DNA of 64,000 nt from an uncultured Chitinophagaceae bacterium (lineage in GTDB: Bacteria; Bacteroidota; Bacteroidia; Chitinophagales; Chitinophagaceae). Below, one piece after another: positions 54,210 to 63,786 of this stretch. Every line of letters starts with the position of its first letter. Positions within the stretch are counted from its first letter, which is position 1. The notes beneath the pieces are model-generated. The model was not told the origin of the DNA. It ran no database searches and worked only from the letters and a program-made list of their open reading frames with translations. The translations under genes were made by a program, and so were the position numbers. The stretch spans positions 248,001 to 312,000 of the forward strand of contig CALMED010000002.1 in assembly GCA_937862815.1 (NCBI GenBank), given 5' to 3'.

Positions 54210-57200
54210 TCAGAAGTCCAGTCCCAGCGACACATGCATCACGGGTGCCCGTTCAAAGAAGCCGCTCATGGGCCAGCCCGCGTCGAACCGGATGAAATAG
54301 CCCAGGAGGGTACTGCGGGCGCCAAAACCGTAACTGCCGAGGAAGGGGCCCACGCCCGGTGCCCGCACAATTACCGAGAGAGGACTGCCGGGTTCGTTGT
54401 ACACCACTTCGGGGCGGCCGATCCGGTTGTAGCGGCCATTCCAGGCTGTACCCAGGTCTACAAACTGCACCAGCTGGAAGTTGCGGAGAAAGGCGTTGTT
54501 AATGGGTTTGTTAAACAGTGTGGCGAACACGGGCAACCGCAGCTCACTGTTGATCACCACCGCGTTATTGCCGTTGGCGGCATTTTGCGTAAAGCCACGG
54601 AGGTTAACGGCCAGCGATTCGTATACGTAGCTCTGGTCCAGCGCGGGCTTGTTGGAGGTGTTGAAGTAACGTTCCCTGATCACACCGTTGCGGATTACGG
54701 CATTGTCGCCCAGCATGAGCCAGCCGTCGGTACCGCCAAGGTAGTACAGCAGCTTGTTGTCGCCCCAGGAGAAGTCGCCACCGGCTCGTACAGCCCAGAT
54801 GAAATTGCGGTAGATCTTGAGGTAATGCCGGGCGTCAAAGCCGGTGTTGAATGTGAGGTTGCCATCTGCCGCCCGTCCGCTGCCTTTGAAGCTGCCACCC
54901 AGCCGGTTGTACAACTCAAACCAGGCTTTGTAGCGCAAACCGTGCCAGATGTTGGTGGCTGTGTTGATGGTGTTGTCGTGCACGTACTCGGCCCGCACGT
55001 TGAGGAAGTTCTCGTTGAGCATCGGGGCGGTGAGTGAGCCGGGGATAAGGTCGTCGCTTTTTACAATAAATTCCTCCCGGCGTACCGCGGCAATGAACCG
55101 CAGGCTCTGCACTTCGTTGAAGGGATACGTAACATTTCCCTGGTAGATATTGGTGAGTTGCTTGGCGGGGAAGATGGACGTGCCACTGAACAGCCCTGTG
55201 CTGAGCGTGGACCGGTAGTAGGCTGCTCCCCAGTCAATCCGTTTGCGGAGGTTGTCGTAGCGCAGGAAGATTTCCTTGTCTTCAAATCCGTAGTTGAGGC
55301 GGAAGGCCCCGCTGATCTTGTAGTCTTCCATGAATTCCATGGTGCCCACCCGGGTCATGGCGTTGACGTTGTTGTTGTTGCCAAGCCGCACTGGTCCGCT
55401 GGCTCCGCTGTACGGCTGAAAGCGGTTGATGAGGAGTACGTTGTTGTTGAGCAGGTTGGTGGTTATGTTGTCTACAAAAAACTTGCGGGTGTACGGGAAC
55501 AGCTTCATGCGGCTGATCACCTCTTCGCGCTGGGGTCCCTGCGGACTCATCAGCTTCACACCGGCTTTGCTGGTATCGGGCTTGAATTCGGTCTCAAAGA
55601 AGTCGAAAACCGGGCGGGTGGTGACGATGCTGTCGGCCAGGTCGGTCCGTTGCTGCCGGTCTTCCCCGGCAATTTTTTCGAGTCGTGAAACCCGTTTCAC
55701 GTATTCGGTGGGCCGGGCGTTAACGTTGCGGCGCCGCAGCACGTTTTCATCTACTTTGAGCTTGTACAGGAATTTAAAGGCGCCCTGCCGGTTCACTTCC
55801 GTTACCTGCCCGTTGTCCCCCGCAATGCGGGTTTCCAGGATGCTGCTCTGGTAATTGGTGAGCGGGAAGGTGTACGCCTTGTCGTCGGTTACCCGGAAGG
55901 TGAAAATGGAGTCGGGTTCGGTTTTGTTCCAGGCTTTGAGGGTGGAGTCCAGTTCTTTCCACTCGGGGTTTCGTAACAGTTCATCGCCCACACGGAATAC
56001 GGTGTCAATGCCTGCCGCAGCGGTGGTGAAAAATCCAGCCCAGCGGTTACCAATCCCGTTCTCATCACTGATGAAGGTAAAGTGGTTGGCGTTGTACTGC
56101 GTGGGAAAGCGGGCGTTGCCGTAGCGGATGTTGCTGAGCTGCGAAATCTGCTTGAATTCCGATTTGTTCCAGTTGTCAATCAGGAAGATGTTATACCGTT
56201 CACGGGGAAGTACGGTGTCGCCGGTGGGAGCATCCGGGCCGGGGCGGTTGCTGGAGAAGATGATACCGGTCTTGTTGGGGAAGGCCACAAAAGAAGCATC
56301 GCGGTCGTCGTACACGTCGTTGGTGATCTGTTCCAGCCGTCCGTTGTCAATTTTGCAGGTGAAGAGATCGCTTTGGCCACCTTTTACCGCACTCAGCAGC
56401 AGGGTGTTGGGGTCGAGCATGTACTGCATATCGGTCACCTGCTCAAAGGGCAGGATCATGTTGCGTACGGTTTTGGTGCGCCGGAAGGCATCGTACACGT
56501 TGAGCAGCAGCTTGCCCTCTTCCCAGGTGATCATGGCAATGCGTGTGCCCTTGGGGTCCCAGGCCAGCATGGGGTAGTTGGGGTCGGGACGCTCTTCGAG
56601 ATTGCGCACGCCGCTTTTCCAGAGCACTTTCTGGTTCACGAAGTTTTCGTTGAGGATCACCCGCGACTGGCCCCGGCGGTATTCCACTACTGCGTAGTTG
56701 AAACTCTTGGGGTTGGGGTTGGCCTGGAAGCGGAAATAATCGCGTTTGCCCACTTCTTTGGGAACGGTGAGCCGGCCGCTGGGAACGTTTCGCCGCGCCC
56801 GGATGTCTTTGTAGTATTTGTCGCGGTTGTACTGCATAAACTCACGCAGCACAAACTTGAATTTTTTCTTGGCGATGGTAAGGCTGGCCCGGTTCACGTT
56901 TTTGTAGATGCGGCTGAGGTACAGCATGTACGTCACGTTTTCGCGCCGGTATTTTTCTTCGATGTAGTACCAGAACGCATGCCCGGCAAGTTTGGGCTGT
57001 TCGTGGGCAAAATGATAAAAGTTCTTGTAATTAAAGCCCAACATGGCGCTTTTCAACTCGTTATCCAGCCGGGTGCTCCAGTTCTCTGCGGCGTAGGAAA
57101 TGTACCCGTCGGTCATCCACTTGGGCAGGTCCAGCAGGGCCTGGTTCTGCGCAAACTCGCCCAGGTCATCGCCAAAAAGCAGGGTTTCCACCAGTACCCG

Positions 57201-57644
57201 GGCAATGCCTTCCCGTACCTGGCGGCGGAGATCGTTGTGGTCGCCGTTGTAATAGACCACCATCTTGTTGTTTACCAGTTTCGTTACCCCGCCCGCATTG
57301 GGCCAGTCGAGTCCCAGCCCGATGTTGGACTGTTTGTAGTCGTTGTAGTTGTTATACACCACCACATTCACCCGCCGCTGGATGCTGAATTCGATGAAGT
57401 CTTCCAATTGCGGAAGTTCCTGTTCCGCCACCTGGGTGACGAACTTCGCCAATTCGAGCCCGTTTTGTGTGTAATGAACGTTGAAATTGGGGCTTTGGTA
57501 ATAATTCCAGTTGAATTTGGTGTGTTGTACCCGGTTTTTCCCGAATTCTACCATGTTCACCTGTGCCACTGCTGTATGGGCCAGCAAAAGACCCCCGATC
57601 AGACCTGCTGCCACCCGGGAAAAATGCATCGTTTGAATTCGCAT
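54210..57644 (-). CDS. Giant outer-membrane protein: degenerate peptidase-MA-like domain, TolB-type propeller, BamA-like barrel
   Basis: An exported protein of about 1144 residues. A signal peptide (LIGGLLLAHTAVAQ) is followed by a domain that looks like a gluzincin (peptidase-MA type): VVVYNNYNDYKQSN, then REGIARVLVETLLFGDD and LPKWMTDGYISYAAENW. The HExxH motif is replaced by REGIARVL, so protease activity is unlikely. The centre has WD40/TolB-like propeller text (YPMLAWDPKGTRIAMITWEEG). The C-terminal ~400 residues have barrel strands ending LGLDF, with the terminal Phe recognised by BAM. Starts at 57644 and 57629 are both possible. I know no named function. Confidence 0.85.
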   Translation of the reverse strand: MRIQTMHFSRVAAGLIGGLLLAHTAVAQVNMVEFGKNRVQHTKFNWNYYQSPNFNVHYTQNGLELAKFVTQVAEQELPQLEDFIEFSIQRRVNVVVYNNYNDYKQSNIGLGLDWPNAGGVTKLVNNKMVVYYNGDHNDLRRQVREGIARVLVETLLFGDDLGEFAQNQALLDLPKWMTDGYISYAAENWSTRLDNELKSAMLGFNYKNFYHFAHEQPKLAGHAFWYYIEEKYRRENVTYMLYLSRIYKNVNRASLTIAKKKFKFVLREFMQYNRDKYYKDIRARRNVPSGRLTVPKEVGKRDYFRFQANPNPKSFNYAVVEYRRGQSRVILNENFVNQKVLWKSGVRNLEERPDPNYPMLAWDPKGTRIAMITWEEGKLLLNVYDAFRRTKTVRNMILPFEQVTDMQYMLDPNTLLLSAVKGGQSDLFTCKIDNGRLEQITNDVYDDRDASFVAFPNKTGIIFSSNRPGPDAPTGDTVLPRERYNIFLIDNWNKSEFKQISQLSNIRYGNARFPTQYNANHFTFISDENGIGNRWAGFFTTAAAGIDTVFRVGDELLRNPEWKELDSTLKAWNKTEPDSIFTFRVTDDKAYTFPLTNYQSSILETRIAGDNGQVTEVNRQGAFKFLYKLKVDENVLRRRNVNARPTEYVKRVSRLEKIAGEDRQQRTDLADSIVTTRPVFDFFETEFKPDTSKAGVKLMSPQGPQREEVISRMKLFPYTRKFFVDNITTNLLNNNVLLINRFQPYSGASGPVRLGNNNNVNAMTRVGTMEFMEDYKISGAFRLNYGFEDKEIFLRYDNLRKRIDWGAAYYRSTLSTGLFSGTSIFPAKQLTNIYQGNVTYPFNEVQSLRFIAAVRREEFIVKSDDLIPGSLTAPMLNENFLNVRAEYVHDNTINTATNIWHGLRYKAWFELYNRLGGSFKGSGRAADGNLTFNTGFDARHYLKIYRNFIWAVRAGGDFSWGDNKLLYYLGGTDGWLMLGDNAVIRNGVIRERYFNTSNKPALDQSYVYESLAVNLRGFTQNAANGNNAVVINSELRLPVFATLFNKPINNAFLRNFQLVQFVDLGTAWNGRYNRIGRPEVVYNEPGSPLSVIVRAPGVGPFLGSYGFGARSTLLGYFIRFDAGWPMSGFFERAPVMHVSLGLDF

Positions 57645-57826
57645 AATTTCGTATTGAAAAAAGACGTTCTCGCAAGAGTGATCATACACGCCCGATGGCG
57701 GAAGGGATTTCTACAGTGGGCAGGAAGATGTATTTTCACCGCTCTGTGTTGCTCCTTTTCTCCGCGTCCCCGTGTTGAAAAGCGTCCTGAGACAACCTCA
57801 CGATTTAAAAGTACAAAATTCGGTCC

Positions 57827-58465
57827 ATGTACACTGTTAAAGCTTTTACATTCAGCCCCGTGCAGGAGAACACCTATGTGCTGTACAACGACGCGGGCAC
57901 GGCGGTGCTGATTGATCCGGGATGTTATTTTGAGACGGAGCGCGAACAACTGGCAACGTTTCTTCAACAAAACGGCCTTACACCCCGCCTGCTGCTCAAT
58001 ACCCATTGCCACCTCGATCATGTGTTTGGCAACAAATGGGTGGCCGAAACCTATGGACTTACCCTGCACCTCCATCCCCTCGAAGAAGAGGTGCTGGCAT
58101 GGGCGCCTGCCAGCGGACTGATGTGGAACCTGCCGTTTGATAATTATACCGGGCCGTTCCGGTACCTGGCAGACGGGCAGATGCTGGGCGTTGGGGATGA
58201 TGCACTGGAAGTGATCCTGGCACCGGGCCATTCGCCGGGCCACGTATGTTTTTATAGCCCGGCCGGGGGCTTTGTGGTGGGGGGTGATGTGTTGTTCCGG
58301 GAAAGCATCGGCCGCACCGACCTGCCCGGGGGCGATTACAACACCCTGCTGCAGAGCATCCGCACCCGCCTGTTCACCCTCCCCGGCGAAACCATCGTGT
58401 ACAGTGGTCACGGACCTGCCACCACCATTGCCCATGAGCAGCAGCACAACCCGTTTCTGCGTTGA
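57827..58465 (+). CDS. MBL-fold hydrolase (glyoxalase II-like)
   Basis: A 212-residue metallo-beta-lactamase-fold protein. The metal site is NTHCHLDHVFGN (HxHxDH), with GHSPGHVCFY and the final YSGHGPATTI. The size fits the YcbL/GloB-like group that hydrolyses thioesters. The flippase gene ends one base after its stop, convergent. The substrate is unknown. Confidence 0.92.
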   Translation: MYTVKAFTFSPVQENTYVLYNDAGTAVLIDPGCYFETEREQLATFLQQNGLTPRLLLNTHCHLDHVFGNKWVAETYGLTLHLHPLEEEVLAWAPASGLMWNLPFDNYTGPFRYLADGQMLGVGDDALEVILAPGHSPGHVCFYSPAGGFVVGGDVLFRESIGRTDLPGGDYNTLLQSIRTRLFTLPGETIVYSGHGPATTIAHEQQHNPFLR

Positions 58466-59959
58466 TTACTTGAAATAGCGGCCCACCATGGGCAGGAGTG
58501 CCAGCTCTTTGCGTTCCACCCGGGCTACCAGCAACAGGAAAGCGCCTCCCAGCAGCAGGCCCAGCAGGTGCCTGAACCAGTGCGGCTCGTACAGCCAGCC
58601 GCCCAGCTGGTGCACCCCGAACAAGAGCACACTTACAACCACATAGGCCGTTAGCTTGCGCCAGGCATAGGGCACGGGATAGTAGCGTTGTCCCAGGCGG
58701 TACGAAATCACCATCATGAATCCGTAGCACACAAAGGTGGCAATGGCGCAGGCCAGGTAGCCCAGCACGGGAATCAACAGGAAGTTGATGAGCATCGTGA
58801 GGGCCGCACCGCCCAGCGTGATCCAGGCGCCGGTGAGGTTGCGGTTGGTGAGTTTGTACCAAACCGACAGGTTATAGTATACACCCAGGAAGAGTTTGGC
58901 CAGCAACAGGATGGGTACCACGTGCAGGCCGGTCCAGTATTCGGGGTGGGTACGTCCCATGAAATATTTCCAGATATCGAGAAAGAGTACTACGCCCAGG
59001 AAGCAGCAGCAGCAGGCAATAACAAAGAATTTCATCACCCGGGCATAAAGGCGGGGGGCCTGTTCCTGCGTGGATTGTTTGAAGAAAAAGGGTTCCGCCC
59101 CCAGCCGGAAAGCCTGGATAAAAAGCACGATTAGCACGGCGAGTTTGTAGTTGGCGCCGTAGATGCCGCTTTGCGAGTAGGCCTCTTCGGAGGTGCCGGG
59201 ATAGAGTTTCAGGATCATGAACCGGTCAATCATCTCATTCACCATACCACCAAACCCCACGATGATGAGGGGCCAGCTGTACAGCATCAGCTCTTTCCAG
59301 AACGGGCGGTTGATGCGGAAGCGGAAGGCCCGCCACTCACCGGCCAGCAACAGCAGGGTAAGGGCGCTGGCGGCCAGGTTGGCGAGAATCACGTAGCCCA
59401 GCCCGATGTTGGCGTTGTACCAGCCGTAAAAGAGGGAGCCGGGATCCGCGTTTTTGCATACAACGAGAAAGAACAGAATCAACCCGATATTGACCAGGAT
59501 GTTGAGGATCTTGATGAAGGCGAACTTACGGGGACGGCCCGAAAACCGCAGTTTGGAGAAAGGCAGCACCGCCAGTGTGTCGAGGGCTACGATGGCGATT
59601 ACCCAGTGCACGTATTCGGGGTGGCCGGGTAATTCGAGAAAGGCGGCCAGCTGCGGACTCAGCGCCCATAGAACCGCTGTGAGCAGGGTGGTGGTGAGGA
59701 GCAGGGAACTAAGCCCTGTATTGTACACGTCCGCTTCGGATTGTTTGGACGAAAAACGGAAATAAGCCGTTTCCATTCCGTAGGTGTAGATGATGTTGAG
59801 AAAGGCGGCAATGGCGAAGAGGGTGGTGATTTTTCCGTAATCGGCCGAGGCGAAGATGGTGGCCAGCAGTGGGGTGAGCAGGTAGTTGAGAAAGCGCCCG
59901 AATATGCTGGAGGCACCATACCAGAAAGTCTGACCCGCTAATTGTTTGATGCTGCTCAA
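58466..59959 (-). CDS. Polysaccharide flippase (Wzx/MATE-like)
   Basis: A 497-residue protein with about 12-14 TM segments, of the polysaccharide transport (MOP) superfamily that flips lipid-linked sugars. The typical start text is SSIKQLAGQTFWYGASSIFG. TM-rich stretches include LLTTTLLTAVLWALSPQLAA and SWPLIIVGFGGMVNEMIDRF. There is no ATG at the conserved N-terminus; TTG at 59959 fits well. Frames running to 60109 include the repeat region and are rejected. No glycosyltransferases are adjacent. Confidence 0.87.
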   Translation of the reverse strand: MSSIKQLAGQTFWYGASSIFGRFLNYLLTPLLATIFASADYGKITTLFAIAAFLNIIYTYGMETAYFRFSSKQSEADVYNTGLSSLLLTTTLLTAVLWALSPQLAAFLELPGHPEYVHWVIAIVALDTLAVLPFSKLRFSGRPRKFAFIKILNILVNIGLILFFLVVCKNADPGSLFYGWYNANIGLGYVILANLAASALTLLLLAGEWRAFRFRINRPFWKELMLYSWPLIIVGFGGMVNEMIDRFMILKLYPGTSEEAYSQSGIYGANYKLAVLIVLFIQAFRLGAEPFFFKQSTQEQAPRLYARVMKFFVIACCCCFLGVVLFLDIWKYFMGRTHPEYWTGLHVVPILLLAKLFLGVYYNLSVWYKLTNRNLTGAWITLGGAALTMLINFLLIPVLGYLACAIATFVCYGFMMVISYRLGQRYYPVPYAWRKLTAYVVVSVLLFGVHQLGGWLYEPHWFRHLLGLLLGGAFLLLVARVERKELALLPMVGRYFK

Positions 59960-60051
59960 GAAGTTGTTTTCGTGAAAATCAAAAATAACGTGTTGTGCTA
60001 TTGAAAAAAATCTATTCCGCTCTGTATTTTCCTCTGTGGCTAACTTTGCGC

Positions 60052-60083
60052 ACTCTGTGGTAAAAAAGACAAAACCACAGAGT
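60052..60083. repeat. Perfect palindrome ACTCTGTGGT / ACCACAGAGT
   Basis: Two 10-base perfect arms (60052-60061, 60074-60083) around a 12-base A-rich loop. It is close in style to the element at 22408-22452. The 59960-60233 gap holds no gene otherwise, apart from a TATCTTTA box at 60207-60214 before the next CDS. Confidence 0.7.
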
Positions 60084-60233
60084 CCCCGGAGTTTTACAGA
60101 GAGTTGCACAGCATACTACAATTGAAAATCAACTTCATTCAATAGCACAACTCGTTCAAAAATAAACAAACAATGCCGTGCGGGGCAACCGCAGGGTTTT
60201 ATTTTTTATCTTTACAGACTAAAACAGCAGCGT

Positions 60234-60875
60234 ATGAAAGCGATTACCTGGTTCATCGGATTAAGTCTTCTCTTGCCCCAACTGGTGCAGGCGCAGTTTT
60301 TTGGTGAGATGGACTGGCAGAAAAAGAAATACCCTTCGGTGATCACCGAAGTGAACCAACCGGTCGCCATCACCACGGCCGCCATTCAGAATAAATTTAC
60401 CCAGATGGGGCTCAAGGGCCGTTCCGAAAAAGGGGCCCTGGTGTACAAGGGTATTCAGATTGCGGAGATCGGCGCCGAGACCTACGATGTGGTGGTGAAG
60501 GTGGACAAAAAAGGCAAAAAGAGCAATGAGACCAGCGTGGTGCATTTTGCCGTTTCCCGTGGTAACGAAAATTACATTACCGGCACCGATGATCCGGAAC
60601 TGGTGAACCGCATCAAAGCCTATACAGGAAATTTCCAACCCTGGGCCAGTGAGCAATCGCTGCTTGTAGACATCCAGAAACAGGAAGATGCGGTGAAGTC
60701 GGCCGAAAAGAAATTAAAAGACCTGGAAGACGAGGCCAGCAGCCTGCAACGCCGGAAGCAGAAACTCGAGGACGATATTAAGGAGAACGGTAAAAACATC
60801 GAAAAGCAGCGCGCCGAAATTGAAAACCAGCGCAAGGCCCTGGATGTGTTGCGATCCAAAAAGACAAGGATGTAA
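60234..60875 (+). CDS. Exported coiled-coil protein of unknown function
   Basis: A 213-residue protein. It has a signal peptide (ITWFIGLSLLLPQLVQAQ), a small beta domain (residues 25-130) and a C-terminal coiled coil of about 65 residues (SAEKKLKDLEDEASSLQRR, then KRQKLEDDIKENG-like charged text). A -7-like TATCTTTA lies 20 bases upstream. I do not recognise a family. It may oligomerise in the periplasm. Confidence 0.75.
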   Translation: MKAITWFIGLSLLLPQLVQAQFFGEMDWQKKKYPSVITEVNQPVAITTAAIQNKFTQMGLKGRSEKGALVYKGIQIAEIGAETYDVVVKVDKKGKKSNETSVVHFAVSRGNENYITGTDDPELVNRIKAYTGNFQPWASEQSLLVDIQKQEDAVKSAEKKLKDLEDEASSLQRRKQKLEDDIKENGKNIEKQRAEIENQRKALDVLRSKKTRM

Positions 60876-60888
60876 GCTGCCGGTTGTT

Positions 60889-61296
60889 TCAGTTACCGGA
60901 GCGATCTACTTTACGGCGTGCCTGTTTTTGCAGGGACGCCTTTTTTTTGCTTTCGAGACGTCGTTGGCGGACGGCTTTGGAAGGGCGGGTGGCGATACGC
61001 GCTTTCTTGGGTGTGAGGGCGGCCGTCACCAGCTCGTTCAGTTTCTCCACCACCCCGGCTTTGTTGGCCAGCTGGCTGCGGTGTACCTGGCACTTTACGG
61101 ACAGGACACCTTCTTTGTTGATCCGGTTCTGCAGCAGTTGCAGTAAACGTTCTTTTTCTTCGGGCGTCACCAGCCGGGAGGCCGCGATGTTCCACGAACC
61201 CTGCACCATTGTCTCCACCTTGTTGACGTTCTGCCCGCCGGCTCCACCACTGCGGGCCGTTTGAAATTCAATTTCGCTGCTGATATCTTTTTGCAT
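60889..61296 (-). CDS. arfB: Alternative ribosome-rescue hydrolase ArfB
   Basis: Peptidyl-tRNA hydrolase that rescues stalled ribosomes without a release-factor recognition domain. It has 135 residues with the GGQ motif in [39 protein letters not shown] and a basic C-terminal tail (SKKKASLQKQARRKVDRSGN) that in ArfB enters the empty mRNA channel. The ATG at 61296 is chosen. It is divergent from dtd. Confidence 0.93.
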   Translation of the reverse strand: MQKDISSEIEFQTARSGGAGGQNVNKVETMVQGSWNIAASRLVTPEEKERLLQLLQNRINKEGVLSVKCQVHRSQLANKAGVVEKLNELVTAALTPKKARIATRPSKAVRQRRLESKKKASLQKQARRKVDRSGN

Positions 61297-61356
61297 CTTG
61301 CACCGCCCGGCATTGTATTTTCGGGCTTTAAAAATACGAATCGTCATACAACAACT

Positions 61357-61809
61357 ATGCGGGCAGTCATTCAACGGGTCGCCTTTGCTTCGGTTAAGGT
61401 GGATGAACAGGTTACCGGCGCCATTGAAAATGGCTTGCTGGTGTTGCTGGGGGTGGAAGAGGCCGACAACGCCACCGACATCCCCTGGCTCAGCGCTAAG
61501 ATTGTACAGCTGCGTATCTTCGATGATGCAGCGGGGGTGATGAACCGGTCGGTGAAGGAAGCCGGCGGCGGTATCCTGCTGGTGAGCCAGTTTACCCTGC
61601 ATGCATCCACCAAAAAGGGCAACCGGCCCTCCTACAACCGGGCCGCCCGCCCCGAAACAGCCCGGGCCATGTACGATGCCCTGCTGCGGCAACTGGAAGC
61701 CGACCTGGGCCAACCCGTGGCAGCGGGGGTCTTTGGCGCCCACATGCAGGTGGAGCTGCTCAACGACGGCCCGGTCACCATTCTGATAGACACCCGCAAC
61801 CGCGAATAA
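61357..61809 (+). CDS. dtd: D-aminoacyl-tRNA deacylase
   Basis: Removes D-amino acids and mischarged Gly from tRNAs. It has 150 residues with the MRAVIQRVAFASV start, the SQFTLHAST catalytic motif and the NDGPVTILID cross-subunit Gly-Pro motif. In the window it accompanies alaS and glyS; Dtd is known to clear Gly from tRNA(Ala). The MazG-like gene follows after 24 bases. Confidence 0.95.
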   Translation: MRAVIQRVAFASVKVDEQVTGAIENGLLVLLGVEEADNATDIPWLSAKIVQLRIFDDAAGVMNRSVKEAGGGILLVSQFTLHASTKKGNRPSYNRAARPETARAMYDALLRQLEADLGQPVAAGVFGAHMQVELLNDGPVTILIDTRNRE

Positions 61810-61833
61810 CCCAATCATTAGAAACAGCACTGT

Positions 61834-62172
61834 ATGCAGCAAGATCTCACCCTCCGGCAAGCACAGGAATCAGTTGATGCCTGGATCCGCACCACCGGTG
61901 TGCGCTATTTTAACGAGCTCACCAACCTGGGGATCCTGGTGGAGGAGGTGGGCGAACTCGCCCGCCTGCTCGTGCGTACCCACGGCGAGCAGTCGTTCAA
62001 GGAAAGCGACAAAGGCCGGGAACTGGGCGATGAAATGGCCGATGTGCTGTGGGTGCTGCTCTGCCTCGCCAACCAGACAGGCGTGGATCTTACAACAGCG
62101 CTGCAGAAGAATTTTGACAAGAAAAGCACCCGGGATGCCACCCGCCACCAGCGCAACGATAAGCTGCACTAA
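61834..62172 (+). CDS. MazG-like nucleotide pyrophosphohydrolase
   Basis: A 112-residue all-alpha NTP pyrophosphatase. The metal site is ILVEEVGELARLL (ExxE) plus GRELGDEMADVLWVLLCLAN (ExxD). It is single-domain and shorter than E. coli MazG, and probably cleans house-keeping nucleotide pools. It forms an operon with dtd. Confidence 0.88.
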   Translation: MQQDLTLRQAQESVDAWIRTTGVRYFNELTNLGILVEEVGELARLLVRTHGEQSFKESDKGRELGDEMADVLWVLLCLANQTGVDLTTALQKNFDKKSTRDATRHQRNDKLH

Positions 62173-62206
62173 ATGGCGTTTTCCGCCCGCTTTGGCGGCC
62201 AAAGTG

Positions 62207-62214
62207 TATCTTTG
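62207..62214 (+). promoter_or_regulatory. -7 promoter box TATCTTTG of glyS
   Basis: An exact TAnnTTTG match, 21 bases before the glyS ATG. Confidence 0.6.
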
Positions 62215-62235
62215 CGCACCTTTTAACAAGCATCC

Positions 62236-63693
62236 ATGGCTAACGACAAACATTTCGCCAACATCATTTCCCACGCCAAAGAATACGGCTTTATATTCCA
62301 GTCTTCTGAAATTTATGACGGCCTGAGTGCGGTGTACGACTACGGCCAGTACGGGGCCCAGCTCAAAAAGAATATCCGCGATTTCTGGTGGAAGAGCATG
62401 ACCCAGCTCCATGAAAACATTGTGGGCATTGACGCCGCCATCTTCATGCATCCCACCACCTGGAAGGCCAGCGGACACGTGGACAATTTCAGCGACCCGA
62501 TGATCGACAACCGCGACAGCAAGAAACGCTACCGCGTGGATCACCTCATCGAAGCCCACGCGGAAACCCTTAGTGAAGCAGCGGCAGCAGCACTGGTGAC
62601 AAAAATGGAACAGTTATTGGCGGCGGATGACTATGCCGGTATCAAGTCGCTCATTGAAGAAAACCGGATTACCTGCAGCGTGAGCGGTAGCTGTAACTGG
62701 ACCGATGTGCGGCAGTTCAACCTCATGTTCCAGACCGAGTTCGGCGCCGTGGCGGCCGACAACCCGGAGGATAATATTGTGTACCTGCGCCCCGAAACGG
62801 CCCAGGGTATTTTTGTAAACTTTCTCAACGTGCAGAAGACCGGCCGGATGAAGATTCCTTTCGGCATCGCCCAAACCGGCAAAGCCTTCCGCAACGAGAT
62901 CGTGGCCCGGCAGTTTATCTTCCGCATGCGGGAGTTTGAACAGATGGAGATGCAGTTCTTTGTACGTCCCGGCACGGAGCTGGAATGGTACGCCTTCTGG
63001 AAAGAAGAGCGCATGAAATGGCACCAGGCTCTGGGTATTCCGGCCGGTAAACTGCGCTACCACGATCACATCAAACTGGCGCACTATGCCAACGCGGCGC
63101 TGGACATTGAGTTTGAGTTTCCCTTTGGCTGGAAGGAACTGGAAGGCATCCACTCCCGTACCGATTATGATCTGCGGCGCCACCAGGAGTTCAGCAAAAA
63201 GAAAATGCAGTATTTCGATAACGACCTGAACGCGGAAGGGAAGCCCTTCGGTAATTACATCCCGTACGTGGTGGAAACATCGGTGGGGCTCGATCGCCTC
63301 GTGCTCACCATTCTGAGCCTGGCCTACCGCGAAGAGGAAGTGCCCACGGCGGATGAGGGAAAGACGGATCTGCGCTCCTACCTCAGTATCCCCGCTCACA
63401 TTGCCCCGGTGAAACTGGCGGTGTTGCCGCTGGTGAAGAAGGAGGGGTTGCCCGAAATAGCCCGGGAACTGGTGCAGGATTGCCGCCGGCAGTTCGTTTG
63501 CCAGTACGATGAAAAGGACAGCATCGGAAAGCGCTACCGGCGCCAGGATTCGATTGGCACCCCGTTCTGTGTAACGGTTGACCATCAAACGAAGGACGAC
63601 CAGATGGTTACCGTCCGCCACCGCGATACCCTTCAGCAGGAGCGGATTCCCCTGCAGGACGTCAAAGCTTTTGTGGCAAAATATATTGAATAA
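62236..63693 (+). CDS. glyS: Glycine--tRNA ligase (alpha2 type)
   Basis: Charges tRNA(Gly). At 485 residues it is the single-chain eukaryote/archaea-like type found in many Bacteroidetes, not the alpha2-beta2 type. Motifs are YGFIFQSSEIYDGLSAVYDY, YLRPETAQGIFVNF, QTGKAFRNEI, EQMEMQFFV and the class II motif 3 ETSVGLDRLVLTIL. The anticodon-binding domain lies at the C-terminus. It has its own promoter. Confidence 0.96.
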   Translation: MANDKHFANIISHAKEYGFIFQSSEIYDGLSAVYDYGQYGAQLKKNIRDFWWKSMTQLHENIVGIDAAIFMHPTTWKASGHVDNFSDPMIDNRDSKKRYRVDHLIEAHAETLSEAAAAALVTKMEQLLAADDYAGIKSLIEENRITCSVSGSCNWTDVRQFNLMFQTEFGAVAADNPEDNIVYLRPETAQGIFVNFLNVQKTGRMKIPFGIAQTGKAFRNEIVARQFIFRMREFEQMEMQFFVRPGTELEWYAFWKEERMKWHQALGIPAGKLRYHDHIKLAHYANAALDIEFEFPFGWKELEGIHSRTDYDLRRHQEFSKKKMQYFDNDLNAEGKPFGNYIPYVVETSVGLDRLVLTILSLAYREEEVPTADEGKTDLRSYLSIPAHIAPVKLAVLPLVKKEGLPEIARELVQDCRRQFVCQYDEKDSIGKRYRRQDSIGTPFCVTVDHQTKDDQMVTVRHRDTLQQERIPLQDVKAFVAKYIE

Positions 63694-63786
63694 TTCAACA
63701 GATAGAAGTTATTTTTGCATCGGAATTACATACCCCTTACAGCGGGTTCTTTTACAGGAGAATCGCTAAAACCTGAACGTTGATTA

